In this document: in pieces, positions 39,877 through 49,845 of the stretch
Position numbering within the stretch: position 1 is the stretch's first letter
How the letters are laid out: each line of letters starts with the position of its first letter
Origin: CAZKWG01 sp964615375
GTDB taxonomy: Bacteria; Myxococcota_A; UBA796; CAZKWG01
Assembly (NCBI GenBank): GCA_964615375.1
Contig: CAZTOW010000034.1
Span: 1 to 64,000 of the forward strand
DNA: 64,000 nucleotides
Direction of reading: 5' to 3'
The notes under the pieces: generated by a model
The model's database searches: none
What the model was told of the DNA's origin: nothing
What the model saw: the letters and a program-made list of their open reading frames with translations, nothing else
Made by a program: the position numbers and the translations under genes

Positions 39877-42854
39877 GCCCGCTGGACCCCCTGAGCCCCG
39901 TGGACCCCCTCAGCCCCGTGGACCCCCTCAGCCCCGTGGACATGGTGCTGATGATCTGCGCGCGCGCCGAGCCCGGCCCGGCGCTGGAGGCCCTCGTCCT
40001 CCCGCTGCTGGCCCGCCACGGCGGCGAGGCCCTCGACCACGCCCACGCCCTCCTGCTGCGCCTGCCCTCCGTCCCCGACGCGCTGGCGCTGGCCCGCGAC
40101 CTGCACGCGAGCCCCGGGCTGCAGATCGCCGTCCACGCCGGGCCGGTGCGGGTGCTGGAGGCGCCCGAGGACGCGCGGATCCTCGGCGCCAAACCCTACG
40201 AGATCGAGGGCCTGGCCAAGCCGCTGGTGGCGCGCATCGGGGCGCTGTGCCCGCCGGGGCGCACGCTGCTCTCGGGCGAGGCGCGGGCGCGGCTGGGGGC
40301 GGATCCGGCCCTGCGCAACCGGGGGCGCTACGCGCTCAAGGGCGTGCCCGAGCCGGTGGCGATCTGGGAGGACACGGCCCACGATCCCCTCGCTTCGCCG
40401 ATCCTGGACCACCCGAAGGCCTGGAGGGTCCTGCGCTCGGGGGAGGCCTGGGCGCGCGCCGAGGATCTGTGCGCGGCGCTGCCGGTCGAGCTGGACGACT
40501 TCGTGGGGCGCGACCGCGAGCTGGACGCGCTGGAGGAGGCGCTGGCGCAGGGGGCGCGCCTGCTCACGCTGGCGGGGCCGGGGGGCATGGGCAAGACGCG
40601 GCTGGCGCTGCGGCTGGCGCGTCGGGCCCTGAGGCCGGGAGGCGCGGTCTTCGCCGATCTGAGCGCGGCCACCCGCGACGAGGAGCTGGAGCCGATCCTG
40701 GCCCGCGCCCTCAGGCTGGAGCCGGGGGCCCGGGACCCGCGGGCGATCCTGCTGCGCGCCCTGGCCGGGAGGGGCGAGGCCCTGCTGGTGCTGGACAACA
40801 CCGAGCAGGCCACCGAGGCCGCCGCCCGCCTGGTGGGCGAGATCCTGGCGGCGGCGCCCGAGCTCACGGTCGTGGTGACCACGCGCGAGCCGCTCGGGTT
40901 GAATGCGGAGCGGGTCAACCACGTCCAATCCCTGGACGTGGGCGCGGGGGCCCGCCTCTTCGAGCTCCGCGCGCGAGCCGCCGGGGCGCCCACCGACTGG
41001 GACGAGGCGGCGCGGGCCGAGATCCGGGCGCTGGTCGCCGAGGTGGACGGCAGCCCCCTGGCCATCGAGCTCGCCGCCGCCCGCGCCCGGGTGCTCGCCC
41101 CGGCCCGCCTGCGCGAGCGGCTGCAGGCCCGCTTCAAGCTGCTCGCCGCGGCCCGGGGGGCGAACCCGCGGCACGTCTCGCTGCGCGCGGCCATCGACGG
41201 GAGCTGGGAGGGCCTCTCGCCCGACGAGCGCGCCGCCTTCGCCCGGCTCTCGGTCTTCGAGGGCGCCTTCGAGCCAGGGGCGGCGCTGGCCGTGATCGGC
41301 GGAGATCGGGCGGAGGAGCACCTGGAGGTCCTGGTCCAGCGCTCCCTGGTCCAGCGGGCGGCGGGCGGGCGGCTGCGCCTGCTCCAGAACCTCCGCGCCT
41401 ACGCCGCCGAGCGCCTCGTGGAGCCGGGGGCCTTCCCCGGGAGCGGCCTCGAGGCCCGGGACGCCGCGGAGCGGGCGCACGGGGCCTGGTTCGCCCACCT
41501 GGGAGACTCGGACGCGCTGTTGAGCCTGGCCGAGGAGGACACGGACGGGGAGCGGCGGCGGGCGCTGGCCCTCGACGATCTGCGCGCGGCCTGCCGGCGG
41601 GCGGCGGAGCGCGGAGACGGGGAGATCGCGGCGTTGACGGCGCGGGCGGCGGTGGCGGCGCAGGCGCTCCCCTACGCCGAGGCGCTCGCCCTGCTGGATC
41701 GGGCCCGCGCCAGCGCTCCCGAGCGGAGGCGCGCGGAGCTGGAGACGGATCGCGCGCGCGCCCTGCGCCTGCTCGGCCGGGCTGATGAGGCCGCGGAGGC
41801 GGTGGATCGCGCGGTCGCCGGGACCCGGGGGCTCGCGCGGGCCGTGGCGCTGGGGCAGCGGGCCGCCATCACCGGGAACCGCTCGGAGACGATCGAGGCC
41901 GAGGCCGACCTGCGCGAGGCGATCACGCTCGCCCACACGGCGGGGGCGCGGGGCCACGAGGCGCTCCTGCGCGCGCAGCTCGTCATGCTCTTCCGGGTCC
42001 GACAGCGCCTGGAGGAGGCCAGCGCCGCGCTGGAGGGGGTGCCGAGCGGAGAGCTCCCCAGGAGCGCCCGGATGTTCCTCGAGGCCGAGCAGGCCGCGGT
42101 CTGCTACGCGAGGACGGACCTGCGCGGCGCCATGGAGGGCCTGCGGTCCGCGCTGAGGATGGCCGAGGAGCTCGGGCAGACCGCGCGCGTGGCCGTCTAC
42201 GGCCTCAACCTCTGCACCACCGCCTCCGAGATGGAGGGCGGCGGCGAGCTCTCCGAGCTGGAGCTCACCCTGGAGCGATCACTGGGCGCCTTCCGGCAGC
42301 AGGGGGACGTGCGGGGGGTGGGCATCGCGCTGCTGCGTCGGGCCAGCCTGCGCCTGGCCGCGGCGCGCCCCGAGGAGGCGCGGGCCAGCCTGCGCGAGTG
42401 CGTCGGTCTGTTCGAGCATGCGGGCCTCCAGGTGCAGACGCTGGTTCCGCTCCTGACGCTGGTGGAGACCTCCCTGGCGCTCGGCCAGCCGGAGGAGGCG
42501 CTGGGCCAGGCCGAGGCGGCGGAGGCCCTCGCCGGGCGCCTCGGCTCCTGGTCCACGCAGCTCATGGCGCGGGTCTGGCGCGGGCGGGTCCTCGCCGAGC
42601 GGGGGGACCTGCGCGGCGGTCTGGAGATCGTCGAGGGAGCGCGGGAGCGGCTTCAGCGCGAGGGGGAGCGGCGCGCGGCGGCCCTCGCCCTGGCCTTCGA
42701 GGCGGCGATTCGCGGAGAGCTGGGTCAGATCGCCGAGGCGCGCCGGGCGCTGGCCGAGGCGCGGGCGCTGCAGAGGGCGCTCACCCTCGGGCCGTGGACG
42801 GACCTGGCCCGCGCCATCGAGCGCGCCGCCCTCAGCCTCCCTCCCGACACGTAG
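39873..42854 (+). CDS. Cyclase-like/NB-ARC STAND ATPase with TPR repeats, copy 2
   Basis: A 993-residue paralogue of the preceding gene with the same order of domains. The cyclase-like region (about 24-170) has lost the metal-binding motif: MVLMICARAEPG stands where the first copy has SDVVDSTRL. The NTPase is intact: Walker A GPGGMGKTRLA at about 233 and Walker B LLVLDNTEQ at about 305. C-terminal TPR-like repeats continue to the end. The start at 39873 overlaps the previous stop (ATGA) and adds four LSPVDP repeats. An in-frame ATG at 39942 would omit them. Its 3' end overlaps the convergent esterase gene by 23 nt. Confidence 0.82.
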   Translation: MSPLDPLSPVDPLSPVDPLSPVDMVLMICARAEPGPALEALVLPLLARHGGEALDHAHALLLRLPSVPDALALARDLHASPGLQIAVHAGPVRVLEAPEDARILGAKPYEIEGLAKPLVARIGALCPPGRTLLSGEARARLGADPALRNRGRYALKGVPEPVAIWEDTAHDPLASPILDHPKAWRVLRSGEAWARAEDLCAALPVELDDFVGRDRELDALEEALAQGARLLTLAGPGGMGKTRLALRLARRALRPGGAVFADLSAATRDEELEPILARALRLEPGARDPRAILLRALAGRGEALLVLDNTEQATEAAARLVGEILAAAPELTVVVTTREPLGLNAERVNHVQSLDVGAGARLFELRARAAGAPTDWDEAARAEIRALVAEVDGSPLAIELAAARARVLAPARLRERLQARFKLLAAARGANPRHVSLRAAIDGSWEGLSPDERAAFARLSVFEGAFEPGAALAVIGGDRAEEHLEVLVQRSLVQRAAGGRLRLLQNLRAYAAERLVEPGAFPGSGLEARDAAERAHGAWFAHLGDSDALLSLAEEDTDGERRRALALDDLRAACRRAAERGDGEIAALTARAAVAAQALPYAEALALLDRARASAPERRRAELETDRARALRLLGRADEAAEAVDRAVAGTRGLARAVALGQRAAITGNRSETIEAEADLREAITLAHTAGARGHEALLRAQLVMLFRVRQRLEEASAALEGVPSGELPRSARMFLEAEQAAVCYARTDLRGAMEGLRSALRMAEELGQTARVAVYGLNLCTTASEMEGGGELSELELTLERSLGAFRQQGDVRGVGIALLRRASLRLAAARPEEARASLRECVGLFEHAGLQVQTLVPLLTLVETSLALGQPEEALGQAEAAEALAGRLGSWSTQLMARVWRGRVLAERGDLRGGLEIVEGARERLQREGERRAAALALAFEAAIRGELGQIAEARRALAEARALQRALTLGPWTDLARAIERAALSLPPDT
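39876..39941 (+). repeat. 18-nt tandem repeats encoding SPVDPL
   Basis: About 3.7 copies of an 18-nt unit lie directly after the start codon of the second STAND gene, with two copies identical. Copy-number change would keep the frame and alter only the N-terminal extension. Confidence 0.85.
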
Positions 42855-44061
42855 GGAAGTAGGCCCGCGCCGCGCTGTTCCCGCGCAGGGCCCCGCAGAC
42901 CTCGGCGCACCAGGCCGAGCCCGGAGCCTCCGCGCAGCAGGTGTTGATCGCGTCGATCAGGGGGCGCGCCCCGGCCACCCCACCCCCGCACATCGCGCCG
43001 CTGTGCTGTTGGACACAGCGCAGCGCGGCCTCGTCCGCGGTGTCGAGGGCGACGGCCCGGCAGCGCTCCGCGCAGCTCCCGCAGCTCCCCGCCTCGAAGC
43101 CCAGCGCCCGGAGCTCGCGCGCGAGCACGGGGCCCACGGTGGGGTTCTCCACCGCGCAGTCGGCGAAGAGCTGGCAGGCGTCGGCGCAGAGATCCGCTCC
43201 TCCGCAGTCGATCTGCTGGCCCGGCTCGTCCTCGAAGGGGCCGGCGACGCAGGCGGGCGCGCGGTCCAGCGCGGGCAGGGGCGCGAGCGCGAGGCCTTGA
43301 GAGCCGCGCGGGTTGGCCAGCAGGAGGTCGATCATCCAGCCGTTCAGCTCGTCGAGCCAGGCGTGACCCACCTCCGCCCCCCGGCAGGTGACGACGCGGG
43401 CGCCCTGGCGGGCGTAGGCCTGGGAGGCCGCGGCGGCCTCGGCCTCGAAGCCGATGTCCTTGACCCGCACGTTGCCCGCCCGCCCGCTCCAGCGGTCGTT
43501 CTCCCCGCCCCAGGTGACCAGGACCAGCCGATCCTTCAGGTCCACCGGCCCGACGGGGCTGGTGTTGCCGTAGATGCCCGAGGCGACGATGGCCCCCGCC
43601 AGCACGTCCGCCCGGCGCTGCAGGATGTGGTTGGTCATGCTGCCGCCCGCGGAGTGCCCGGTCACCCAGACCTGCTCGGGGTCGGCCGCCCCCTGAGAGA
43701 CCGCGCAGGCGACCAGGGCGTCGAACAGCGCGAGATCAGCGTTGGGCGCGGACTCCTCTCCCGGCGGGCGCATGGCGTCCCAGACCGGCCACAGGCTGCC
43801 GTGCCCGGCGCTGGAGGGGGCCAGCACCAGGAAGCCGCGATCGGCGAAGTCGGACAGGCGGGCCCGCCCGGCGAAGAGCAGGCCGTTCTCCGTGGTCCCG
43901 TTCAAGGCCACCAGCAGGGGAGCGGGCCCCTCCTTTGGGGGGAGCAGGGCCCAGACCGCGCGCGGCTCGCCGTCCACGGTGAGCCGGTTCCAGCCCGACC
44001 GGAAGCTGGGGCAGTCGGCCAGGGCCAGGGAGGACAGGAGGAGGACGAGCAGGGCGAGCAT
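42832..44061 (-). CDS. Secreted alpha/beta-hydrolase (polyester depolymerase-like esterase) with Cys-rich tail
   Basis: A 409-residue protein with a signal peptide (MLALLVLLLSSLALA). Residues about 20-270 form an alpha/beta hydrolase: the nucleophile Ser lies in the GHSAGG elbow, an acid in the following loops, and the catalytic His in AEVGHAWLDE. The closest named relatives are feruloyl-esterase/PHB-depolymerase-like LpqC proteins. The last 130 residues hold about 18 Cys in regularly spaced pairs (CGSCAERC, INTCCAEAPGSAWC), probably disulfide-bonded for life outside the cell. The ATG at 44061 immediately precedes the signal. Substrate unknown. Confidence 0.8.
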   Translation of the reverse strand: MLALLVLLLSSLALADCPSFRSGWNRLTVDGEPRAVWALLPPKEGPAPLLVALNGTTENGLLFAGRARLSDFADRGFLVLAPSSAGHGSLWPVWDAMRPPGEESAPNADLALFDALVACAVSQGAADPEQVWVTGHSAGGSMTNHILQRRADVLAGAIVASGIYGNTSPVGPVDLKDRLVLVTWGGENDRWSGRAGNVRVKDIGFEAEAAAASQAYARQGARVVTCRGAEVGHAWLDELNGWMIDLLLANPRGSQGLALAPLPALDRAPACVAGPFEDEPGQQIDCGGADLCADACQLFADCAVENPTVGPVLARELRALGFEAGSCGSCAERCRAVALDTADEAALRCVQQHSGAMCGGGVAGARPLIDAINTCCAEAPGSAWCAEVCGALRGNSAARAYFPTCREGG

Positions 44062-44219
44062 GGCCGAAGCGTACCCGGGACGTACCCAACTGGCCATCGG
44101 GACGGTCGATGACACCGACTGTGACGGTGTTGTTGCGGGCGGGGTCCATGGTAGGATGTTCTCTGTATGAAGCACGCCGGGGCGCGCCGCCATCTGCGAC
44201 GCGCGCGTGGAGAGATCTC

Positions 44220-44963
<744 letters not shown>

Positions 44964-44966
44964 CAG

Positions 44967-45683
44967 CTATTCCTGTTTTAGCTCGGGCGGCACGAAGCCC
45001 TCGTCGAGGCGCCAGGGGCCCATGCGGGTCGGCGCGCTGACCAGGGCGGGCAGGCGCTCCAGGTAGTCCGCCCGGGGGATGGACCGCGCGCCGAAGCGCT
45101 CGAGGTGCTCGGTGTGGGTCTGGCTGTCGATGAGCGGGAAGCCCCAGCGCTGGAGCTGGCGCGCCAGCCAGACGAAGGCGACCTTGGAGGCGTCGGGCTC
45201 CAGCGCGAACATGCTCTCGCCGGAGAAGAGGTTGCCCAGCGAGACGCCGTAGAGCCCGCCGACCAGGCGCCCGTCCAGCCAGGCCTCCGCCGAGTGGGCG
45301 TAGCCGAGGCGGTGGAGCTGGGTGTAGGCGGCCAGCATGTCTCGGGTGATCCAGGTGCCGCGCTGGCGCCGACGGCGGGCGGCCCGACAGTTGCGGATCA
45401 CCTCCTCAAACGCCGTGTCCAGGCGGATCTCGAAGCGGCGCTGGCGCATGACCTTGGCCAGGCTGCGCGGGACGTGCAGCTCATCGGTGAACAGCACGAA
45501 GCGCGGGTCCGGGGAGAACCAGAGGATGGGCTGGCCCTCGCTGTACCAGGGGAAGATGCCGTTCTGATAGCCGAAGAGCAGGCGCGCCGGGCTCAGGTCA
45601 CCCCCGACGCCCAGCAGGCCGTCCGGCTCGGCCAGCGAGGGGTGGGGGAAGGCGACGGTCTCGGGGATGCGGAAGACGGGCAC
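44967..45683 (-). CDS. aat: Leucyl/phenylalanyl-tRNA-protein transferase
   Basis: A 238-residue enzyme that adds Leu or Phe to proteins with basic N-termini, marking them for ClpS/ClpAP degradation. Diagnostic motifs: FPHPSLAEPDGLLGVGGDL, GYQNGIFPWYSEGQPILWFSP, RRGTWITRDM and GHSAEAW-like YAHSAEAWLDG. The GTG at 45683 (MPVFRIPE) gives the usual length. A longer upstream frame is shadow. Confidence 0.95.
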   Translation of the reverse strand: MPVFRIPETVAFPHPSLAEPDGLLGVGGDLSPARLLFGYQNGIFPWYSEGQPILWFSPDPRFVLFTDELHVPRSLAKVMRQRRFEIRLDTAFEEVIRNCRAARRRRQRGTWITRDMLAAYTQLHRLGYAHSAEAWLDGRLVGGLYGVSLGNLFSGESMFALEPDASKVAFVWLARQLQRWGFPLIDSQTHTEHLERFGARSIPRADYLERLPALVSAPTRMGPWRLDEGFVPPELKQE

Positions 45684-45740
45684 GCTCGAAACGTAGCGCA
45701 CGGAGGCGCGCTGTGGGAGGATGGGCGCGGGAGAGCCCGA

Positions 45741-46583
45741 ATGCCCCCAGCTCCCGACGCCCTCGCCCGGCAGATGTCGCACCTCCAGGATCGCCTGGCG
45801 ATGGCGGCGGTGATGGATCCGCTGCGGCGGCGGGGGGAGGAGCTCGCGGCCCGGCAGAGCGCGCTCCCGGCGCTGCGCAGCGCGGGCTACGGCTGGTACA
45901 GCGGGCTGGAGGCCGAGATCGCGCGCCTCCGAGGCCAGATGCACGAGCAGGTCCACCAGGCGGAGCGGGCGCGGACCACGCTCACGGCCCCGCTCTCGGC
46001 CCGGCTCCAGGCGGCGGGGCGGGGGGCGCCGGCGGGGCTGGAGCGCGAGCTCGACGCCATCGACGACGCGCTGGTGGGCTGCGAGCGCCAGCTCGAGGCC
46101 ACGCTGAGGCCCTACCTGAGCGCGGTGGACCGCTGTCTGGCCCGCGCCCGCGGCGGTGAGGAGACCCTGGCCCTCTTCGCCGAGGCCGGCTTCCGGCTCC
46201 CCCCGGGCGAGCGCCCCGTCCTCGCCGCGCGCGCCGCCTGGCTGCTGGAGCCCGACGCTCCCCCGGGCGCGCTGCTGCTCAGCGACCGGCGCCTGCGCTT
46301 CGAGCGGCGGGACGACCGCGTGCTGCGCCGGAACCGCCCCGGCCTCGCGGTGGAGCGGACCACTGACCGCGCCGTCCTGCTGGACGAGCCGCACGACGCG
46401 CTCCAGAGCGCCCGCGACGCGAGCTCCGGCGTGGTGCTGAAGGAGCCCAGGCTCACGCTGACCTGGCGGGGCGGAGCCCTGGTCGGCCGCGCGCTCACGC
46501 TCCAGCTGGAGCGCCCGGTGGCGGCGGAGCTGGCGGCGCTCTGCGAGGCGCTGCGGCGGGGGGATCTGTCGGGGTTGAGATGA
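45741..46583 (+). CDS. Hypothetical coiled-coil protein
   Basis: A 280-residue protein. The first 130 residues are strongly helical and charged (QMSHLQDRLAMAAVMD, LEAEIARLRGQMHEQVHQAE) and likely a coiled coil. The C-terminal half reads like a small PH-like or beta domain (ALLLSDRRLRFERRDDRVLR). No signal or membrane segment. It is divergent from aat (57 nt between starts) and convergent with the STAND ATPase gene (1 nt between stops). Function unknown. Confidence 0.65.
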   Translation: MPPAPDALARQMSHLQDRLAMAAVMDPLRRRGEELAARQSALPALRSAGYGWYSGLEAEIARLRGQMHEQVHQAERARTTLTAPLSARLQAAGRGAPAGLERELDAIDDALVGCERQLEATLRPYLSAVDRCLARARGGEETLALFAEAGFRLPPGERPVLAARAAWLLEPDAPPGALLLSDRRLRFERRDDRVLRRNRPGLAVERTTDRAVLLDEPHDALQSARDASSGVVLKEPRLTLTWRGGALVGRALTLQLERPVAAELAALCEALRRGDLSGLR

Positions 46584-46584
46584 G

Positions 46585-49500
46585 TCAGCGCGCGAGGAGG
46601 CTGAGCCCGCGCTCCCCTTGAGTGCGGAGGTGCCGCGCGAAGAGGCCAATGGAGAGCCGATACTGGTCCTTGCGGCCAATCCGCTCCTCGAAGATGGTGC
46701 GGAGTCGAAGACCGGCCAGATCTCGGAGGCGCTCCTGAAGCGCGTCAGGGTCACGAGGCGAGCCGAGCCGAGCTGTCTGCCGAGCGATGTCCCGAACCGA
46801 GACATAGCGGTTCCCTGCCTGGAGCACAGCCAGCGCGCGCGCGACCAGAAGGTCCTCGGGATCCTGGAGCGCGTCCATCAGATAGGCGAAGGCGGGCGTT
46901 CTCGACACGACGCTGTTCGCGAAGACCTGCTCCACGTCGGCAACGCAGGCGAGGCGATGTCGGTCCTTCAGCACATGCTCGAAGAGCTCGCGACAGACGT
47001 ACTGTAGCAGGTACGGCTGGCGTCCCGTCTCGCGCAGAATCCTGTCCGACGCGCTGCGGGTCACCTGGAACACCCCCTTAGGCCGTCCCTCCACCAGCTC
47101 ACGCGCTGCGTCCTCGGGTAGGGTGGCCAGCTCGATCTCCACCGCGAGCTTGAAGAGGCGATCCTTGCGGCTCGAGGTGTGGCGACGGAGCACATCGGTC
47201 ACGCCCGCCATGACGAAGGAGATCTGTCGGGCTGAGAGCATGACGGCCCGCAACGTCGCGACGACCTCCTCGGGTAGCCCCCCCGGCCCCCCGCGCTCCG
47301 CCAGATCCACCAGGGAGAAGAGGCGCTCCATCTCGTCGAGCAGGATGAGAACGCGTCGCCCTCGCTCGGCCAGCGCCCGATCCCAGTCTCGGATCAGCCC
47401 CTTGAACGACTCGAATGGATTACGCCCAAAGACCGCAGGGTCTGGCAACGACAGCCGTAGGTCTTTCCGGGCCAGCTCCCGCTGAACAGGAGCCGCGAGG
47501 ACGTCCAGGAAGAAGCTGGTCGGGCTGGCCCCGCGATCCAGGCTCTGCAGGTCGATGAGCACGGCGATGTAGCGGGAATGGATCTCCGGAGCCTGGCGGA
47601 GGGCGTTCAGCAGCGAGGTCTTCCCGATGCGGCGATCCCCGAGCACGAGCACCGCGTTGTCCTGCGCTGAGCCCACCAGCGCCCGTTGAATCTCCTTGAT
47701 CTGCTGATCCCGCCCCAGCACGTGGCCGAGATCCTCGAGCGCTCGTCCGACCACATAGGGGTTGGCGGGCTCCTGTCGGTGGACCAGGACCCGGCGCAAC
47801 GGCACGGAGAAGCTCTCCACGCGCGTGCTGAGCCGCTTGACCCGGCCATCGCCCTCATCGAGCTCATAGCGCAGGTCCAGACGAGCGGTGTCTCCGGCGC
47901 GTAACGCGTCCAGCGCACAGGTCAGGACGAGCTCCTGCGCTGAGCCCGAGGCGAGCGGTGGAAGCGGCGAGACATCACCGAAAGCACGCTTCTGAACCGG
48001 AATGCCATCCTCTCCTACGAGGGTGGGACGTGGCTGCACCCCGTAGACCGCGCCCATCTGGGAGCGGCGCACCTCCACCACCAGCCGCGCTCCCGCGCGC
48101 GCCTCCAACCCATCGCTGAGGAGCTGGTGGCTGAGATCGAAGCTCTCCTGGGTCGGGGCAGCCTCCAGGATCAGCCGGAGCGCCTCCAGCACCGCGCCCA
48201 CGGGCCCCTGGGCGTCATAGGGCTCCAGCTCGCGGCGCAGGCGGTCGAGCGCGCGCGCCCCCCCCTCCCGGGCCCGCTCCGCCGCCGCGCGGAGCCGCGC
48301 CCCGACTGTGGGCTCGACCTCCAGAAGATCACACAGCTCCGCCACCAGCCGAAGCGCACCCCCCGATGGCCGGGACTCGCTGAGCATCCCCGCGATCAGG
48401 TCAGGGACGGCGTGCTGCGCGCGGAGCAGCCAGGGCGCGAGCAGCTCCCTGAGGAAGACCTGTCCGGCAGACTGCAGCGCGAGCAGGCGTGCGCCCAGCT
48501 CCGGGAGCAGGCCTCGACGCGCGAAGAGGGCGAAGGGCACGTCTCCCGGGCGCCGGTGCATCAGCAGACTCAGGTTCCGCCCCTCGAGGATCGCGCGCGC
48601 ATCCTCCGTAGAGAGCGAGGCGAGCTCGTAGGGCAGCAGCAGCGCGAGCAGCAGCCCCCAGCCACACTCCTGACGCCAGACATCCATCCCCGGACCATGC
48701 ACGACCCGTGGCTGGCATGCCCACCGAAACCCGTCCCCGAAGAGCACCGTCGCCCGACGGAACTGCCGCTCCAACAGGGCGAGCTTGGCCTGCTCCACCA
48801 GCCAGACGCCCAGCGCAGGCGCATCTACGGAGCGCCCGATGGCGCGGCGGGCCAGCTCAGCGCGGGCCTTGAGCACGCTCCTGTCCCACACCAGCGAGGG
48901 CGGCTGCTGAAGCTCCTCCTCGCTGAGGGCCTCTCGGGAAGGCTGGCCGCCCACAGGCTGAGCGAGCTCCTCCTGAACCCAGGGGGTGAGCTGATCCCAG
49001 CTCAGCGGCGCTCCGCGTGAGCCGAGGTCGATGGGGCGGCCCTGACCCTGCTCGACCTGCGGAGGGAGGAGGGCCGGATGTGCGGTGACCACCTGAGGTG
49101 CGGCCGGATCCTCAAACTCAGCGGCAGCGGAGAAGTCCAGATCTCGGAGCCGTCGCAGGTTGGTGAGGAGGAGCTCGAGGTCGCTGCCGCGGGCGACCTT
49201 GACGGCCGCGCGCATACGCCGGAGTCGCGGGACGATCTCGTCGTAGAGCTCCTCCCGCATCATCTCGGCGACCAGGTCGCCCGCCTCCCGCCGCCAGCGC
49301 TCGACCCGCTCCCGGATCTCCCTCTGACGGCGCTCCAGCGTTTCGCGGGCCAGCTCGACCTCGAACTGCGTCTCCTCCCGGAGTCGCATCAGCGCCCGCA
49401 AGGGCTCCTGATGGGCGCCTGCCAGGTCATCCCGGTCCCAGGTCTCGAGATCCTTCGCCGCCGTGGCGAGCGCCTCGACCCTCGCGCGAGCGGCCTCCAG

Positions 49501-49845
49501 GCCCGCGTCATCAGCCCCCTCCTGCACGAGGCGCTCCAGGTCGTCCCGACAGCGGGCCGCCTCCCCCATGCTGTCCAGGTCGCGGAGGCTCTGCCGAAAG
49601 CGCTCCCAGACCTCCTCTTCCTGCCCGCGGTCGTGCTCGCGCGCCAGCAGCAGCGCATCTCGCAACGCGTGGGCGTCGCAGAGCTCCCCGATCACGTCCC
49701 TCCAGTCTCGGTCTCCCGCGCAAAAGGAAAGCAGATCCTGCCAGAACAGCGCGAGCGACTCGTCATCCACGGGCTCGCGCAGGCGGACGAGCGCAGGGGC
49801 CGTCGACCGCAGCGCCCGGAGAGAGGGGAGGTGATCCTGGCTCAC
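46585..49845 (-). CDS. STAND/AAA-type ATPase with long N-terminal region
   Basis: A 1086-residue protein and the last gene of a four-gene operon. Residues 1-700 are mostly helical, with a coiled coil at about 130-230 and no named family. Residues about 715-960 form a P-loop ATPase: Walker A LGDRRIGKTSLLNAL (about 734-745), Walker B VLILLDEMERL (about 830) and sensor-like ISFVMAGVTDVLR. A winged-helix-like end (RDIARQTARLGSPRD, RTIFEERIGRKDQYRLS) follows, as in MNS/AAA_16 STAND ATPases. The start overlaps the stop of the ParA-like gene by ATGA. Likely a nucleotide-driven sensor or switch of a conflict system. Confidence 0.75.
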   Translation of the reverse strand: MSQDHLPSLRALRSTAPALVRLREPVDDESLALFWQDLLSFCAGDRDWRDVIGELCDAHALRDALLLAREHDRGQEEEVWERFRQSLRDLDSMGEAARCRDDLERLVQEGADDAGLEAARARVEALATAAKDLETWDRDDLAGAHQEPLRALMRLREETQFEVELARETLERRQREIRERVERWRREAGDLVAEMMREELYDEIVPRLRRMRAAVKVARGSDLELLLTNLRRLRDLDFSAAAEFEDPAAPQVVTAHPALLPPQVEQGQGRPIDLGSRGAPLSWDQLTPWVQEELAQPVGGQPSREALSEEELQQPPSLVWDRSVLKARAELARRAIGRSVDAPALGVWLVEQAKLALLERQFRRATVLFGDGFRWACQPRVVHGPGMDVWRQECGWGLLLALLLPYELASLSTEDARAILEGRNLSLLMHRRPGDVPFALFARRGLLPELGARLLALQSAGQVFLRELLAPWLLRAQHAVPDLIAGMLSESRPSGGALRLVAELCDLLEVEPTVGARLRAAAERAREGGARALDRLRRELEPYDAQGPVGAVLEALRLILEAAPTQESFDLSHQLLSDGLEARAGARLVVEVRRSQMGAVYGVQPRPTLVGEDGIPVQKRAFGDVSPLPPLASGSAQELVLTCALDALRAGDTARLDLRYELDEGDGRVKRLSTRVESFSVPLRRVLVHRQEPANPYVVGRALEDLGHVLGRDQQIKEIQRALVGSAQDNAVLVLGDRRIGKTSLLNALRQAPEIHSRYIAVLIDLQSLDRGASPTSFFLDVLAAPVQRELARKDLRLSLPDPAVFGRNPFESFKGLIRDWDRALAERGRRVLILLDEMERLFSLVDLAERGGPGGLPEEVVATLRAVMLSARQISFVMAGVTDVLRRHTSSRKDRLFKLAVEIELATLPEDAARELVEGRPKGVFQVTRSASDRILRETGRQPYLLQYVCRELFEHVLKDRHRLACVADVEQVFANSVVSRTPAFAYLMDALQDPEDLLVARALAVLQAGNRYVSVRDIARQTARLGSPRDPDALQERLRDLAGLRLRTIFEERIGRKDQYRLSIGLFARHLRTQGERGLSLLAR

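Noticed and set aside
38991..42854. A longer start for the second STAND gene at 38991
   Set aside because: The first 294 codons overlap the first STAND gene out of frame and are Arg/Gly/Pro-rich; 39873 gives an ATGA overlap and the expected domain order.
44109..44219. An upstream ATG for the TD-repeat lipoprotein
   Set aside because: It would place 37 residues before the signal sequence; the signal begins at 44220.
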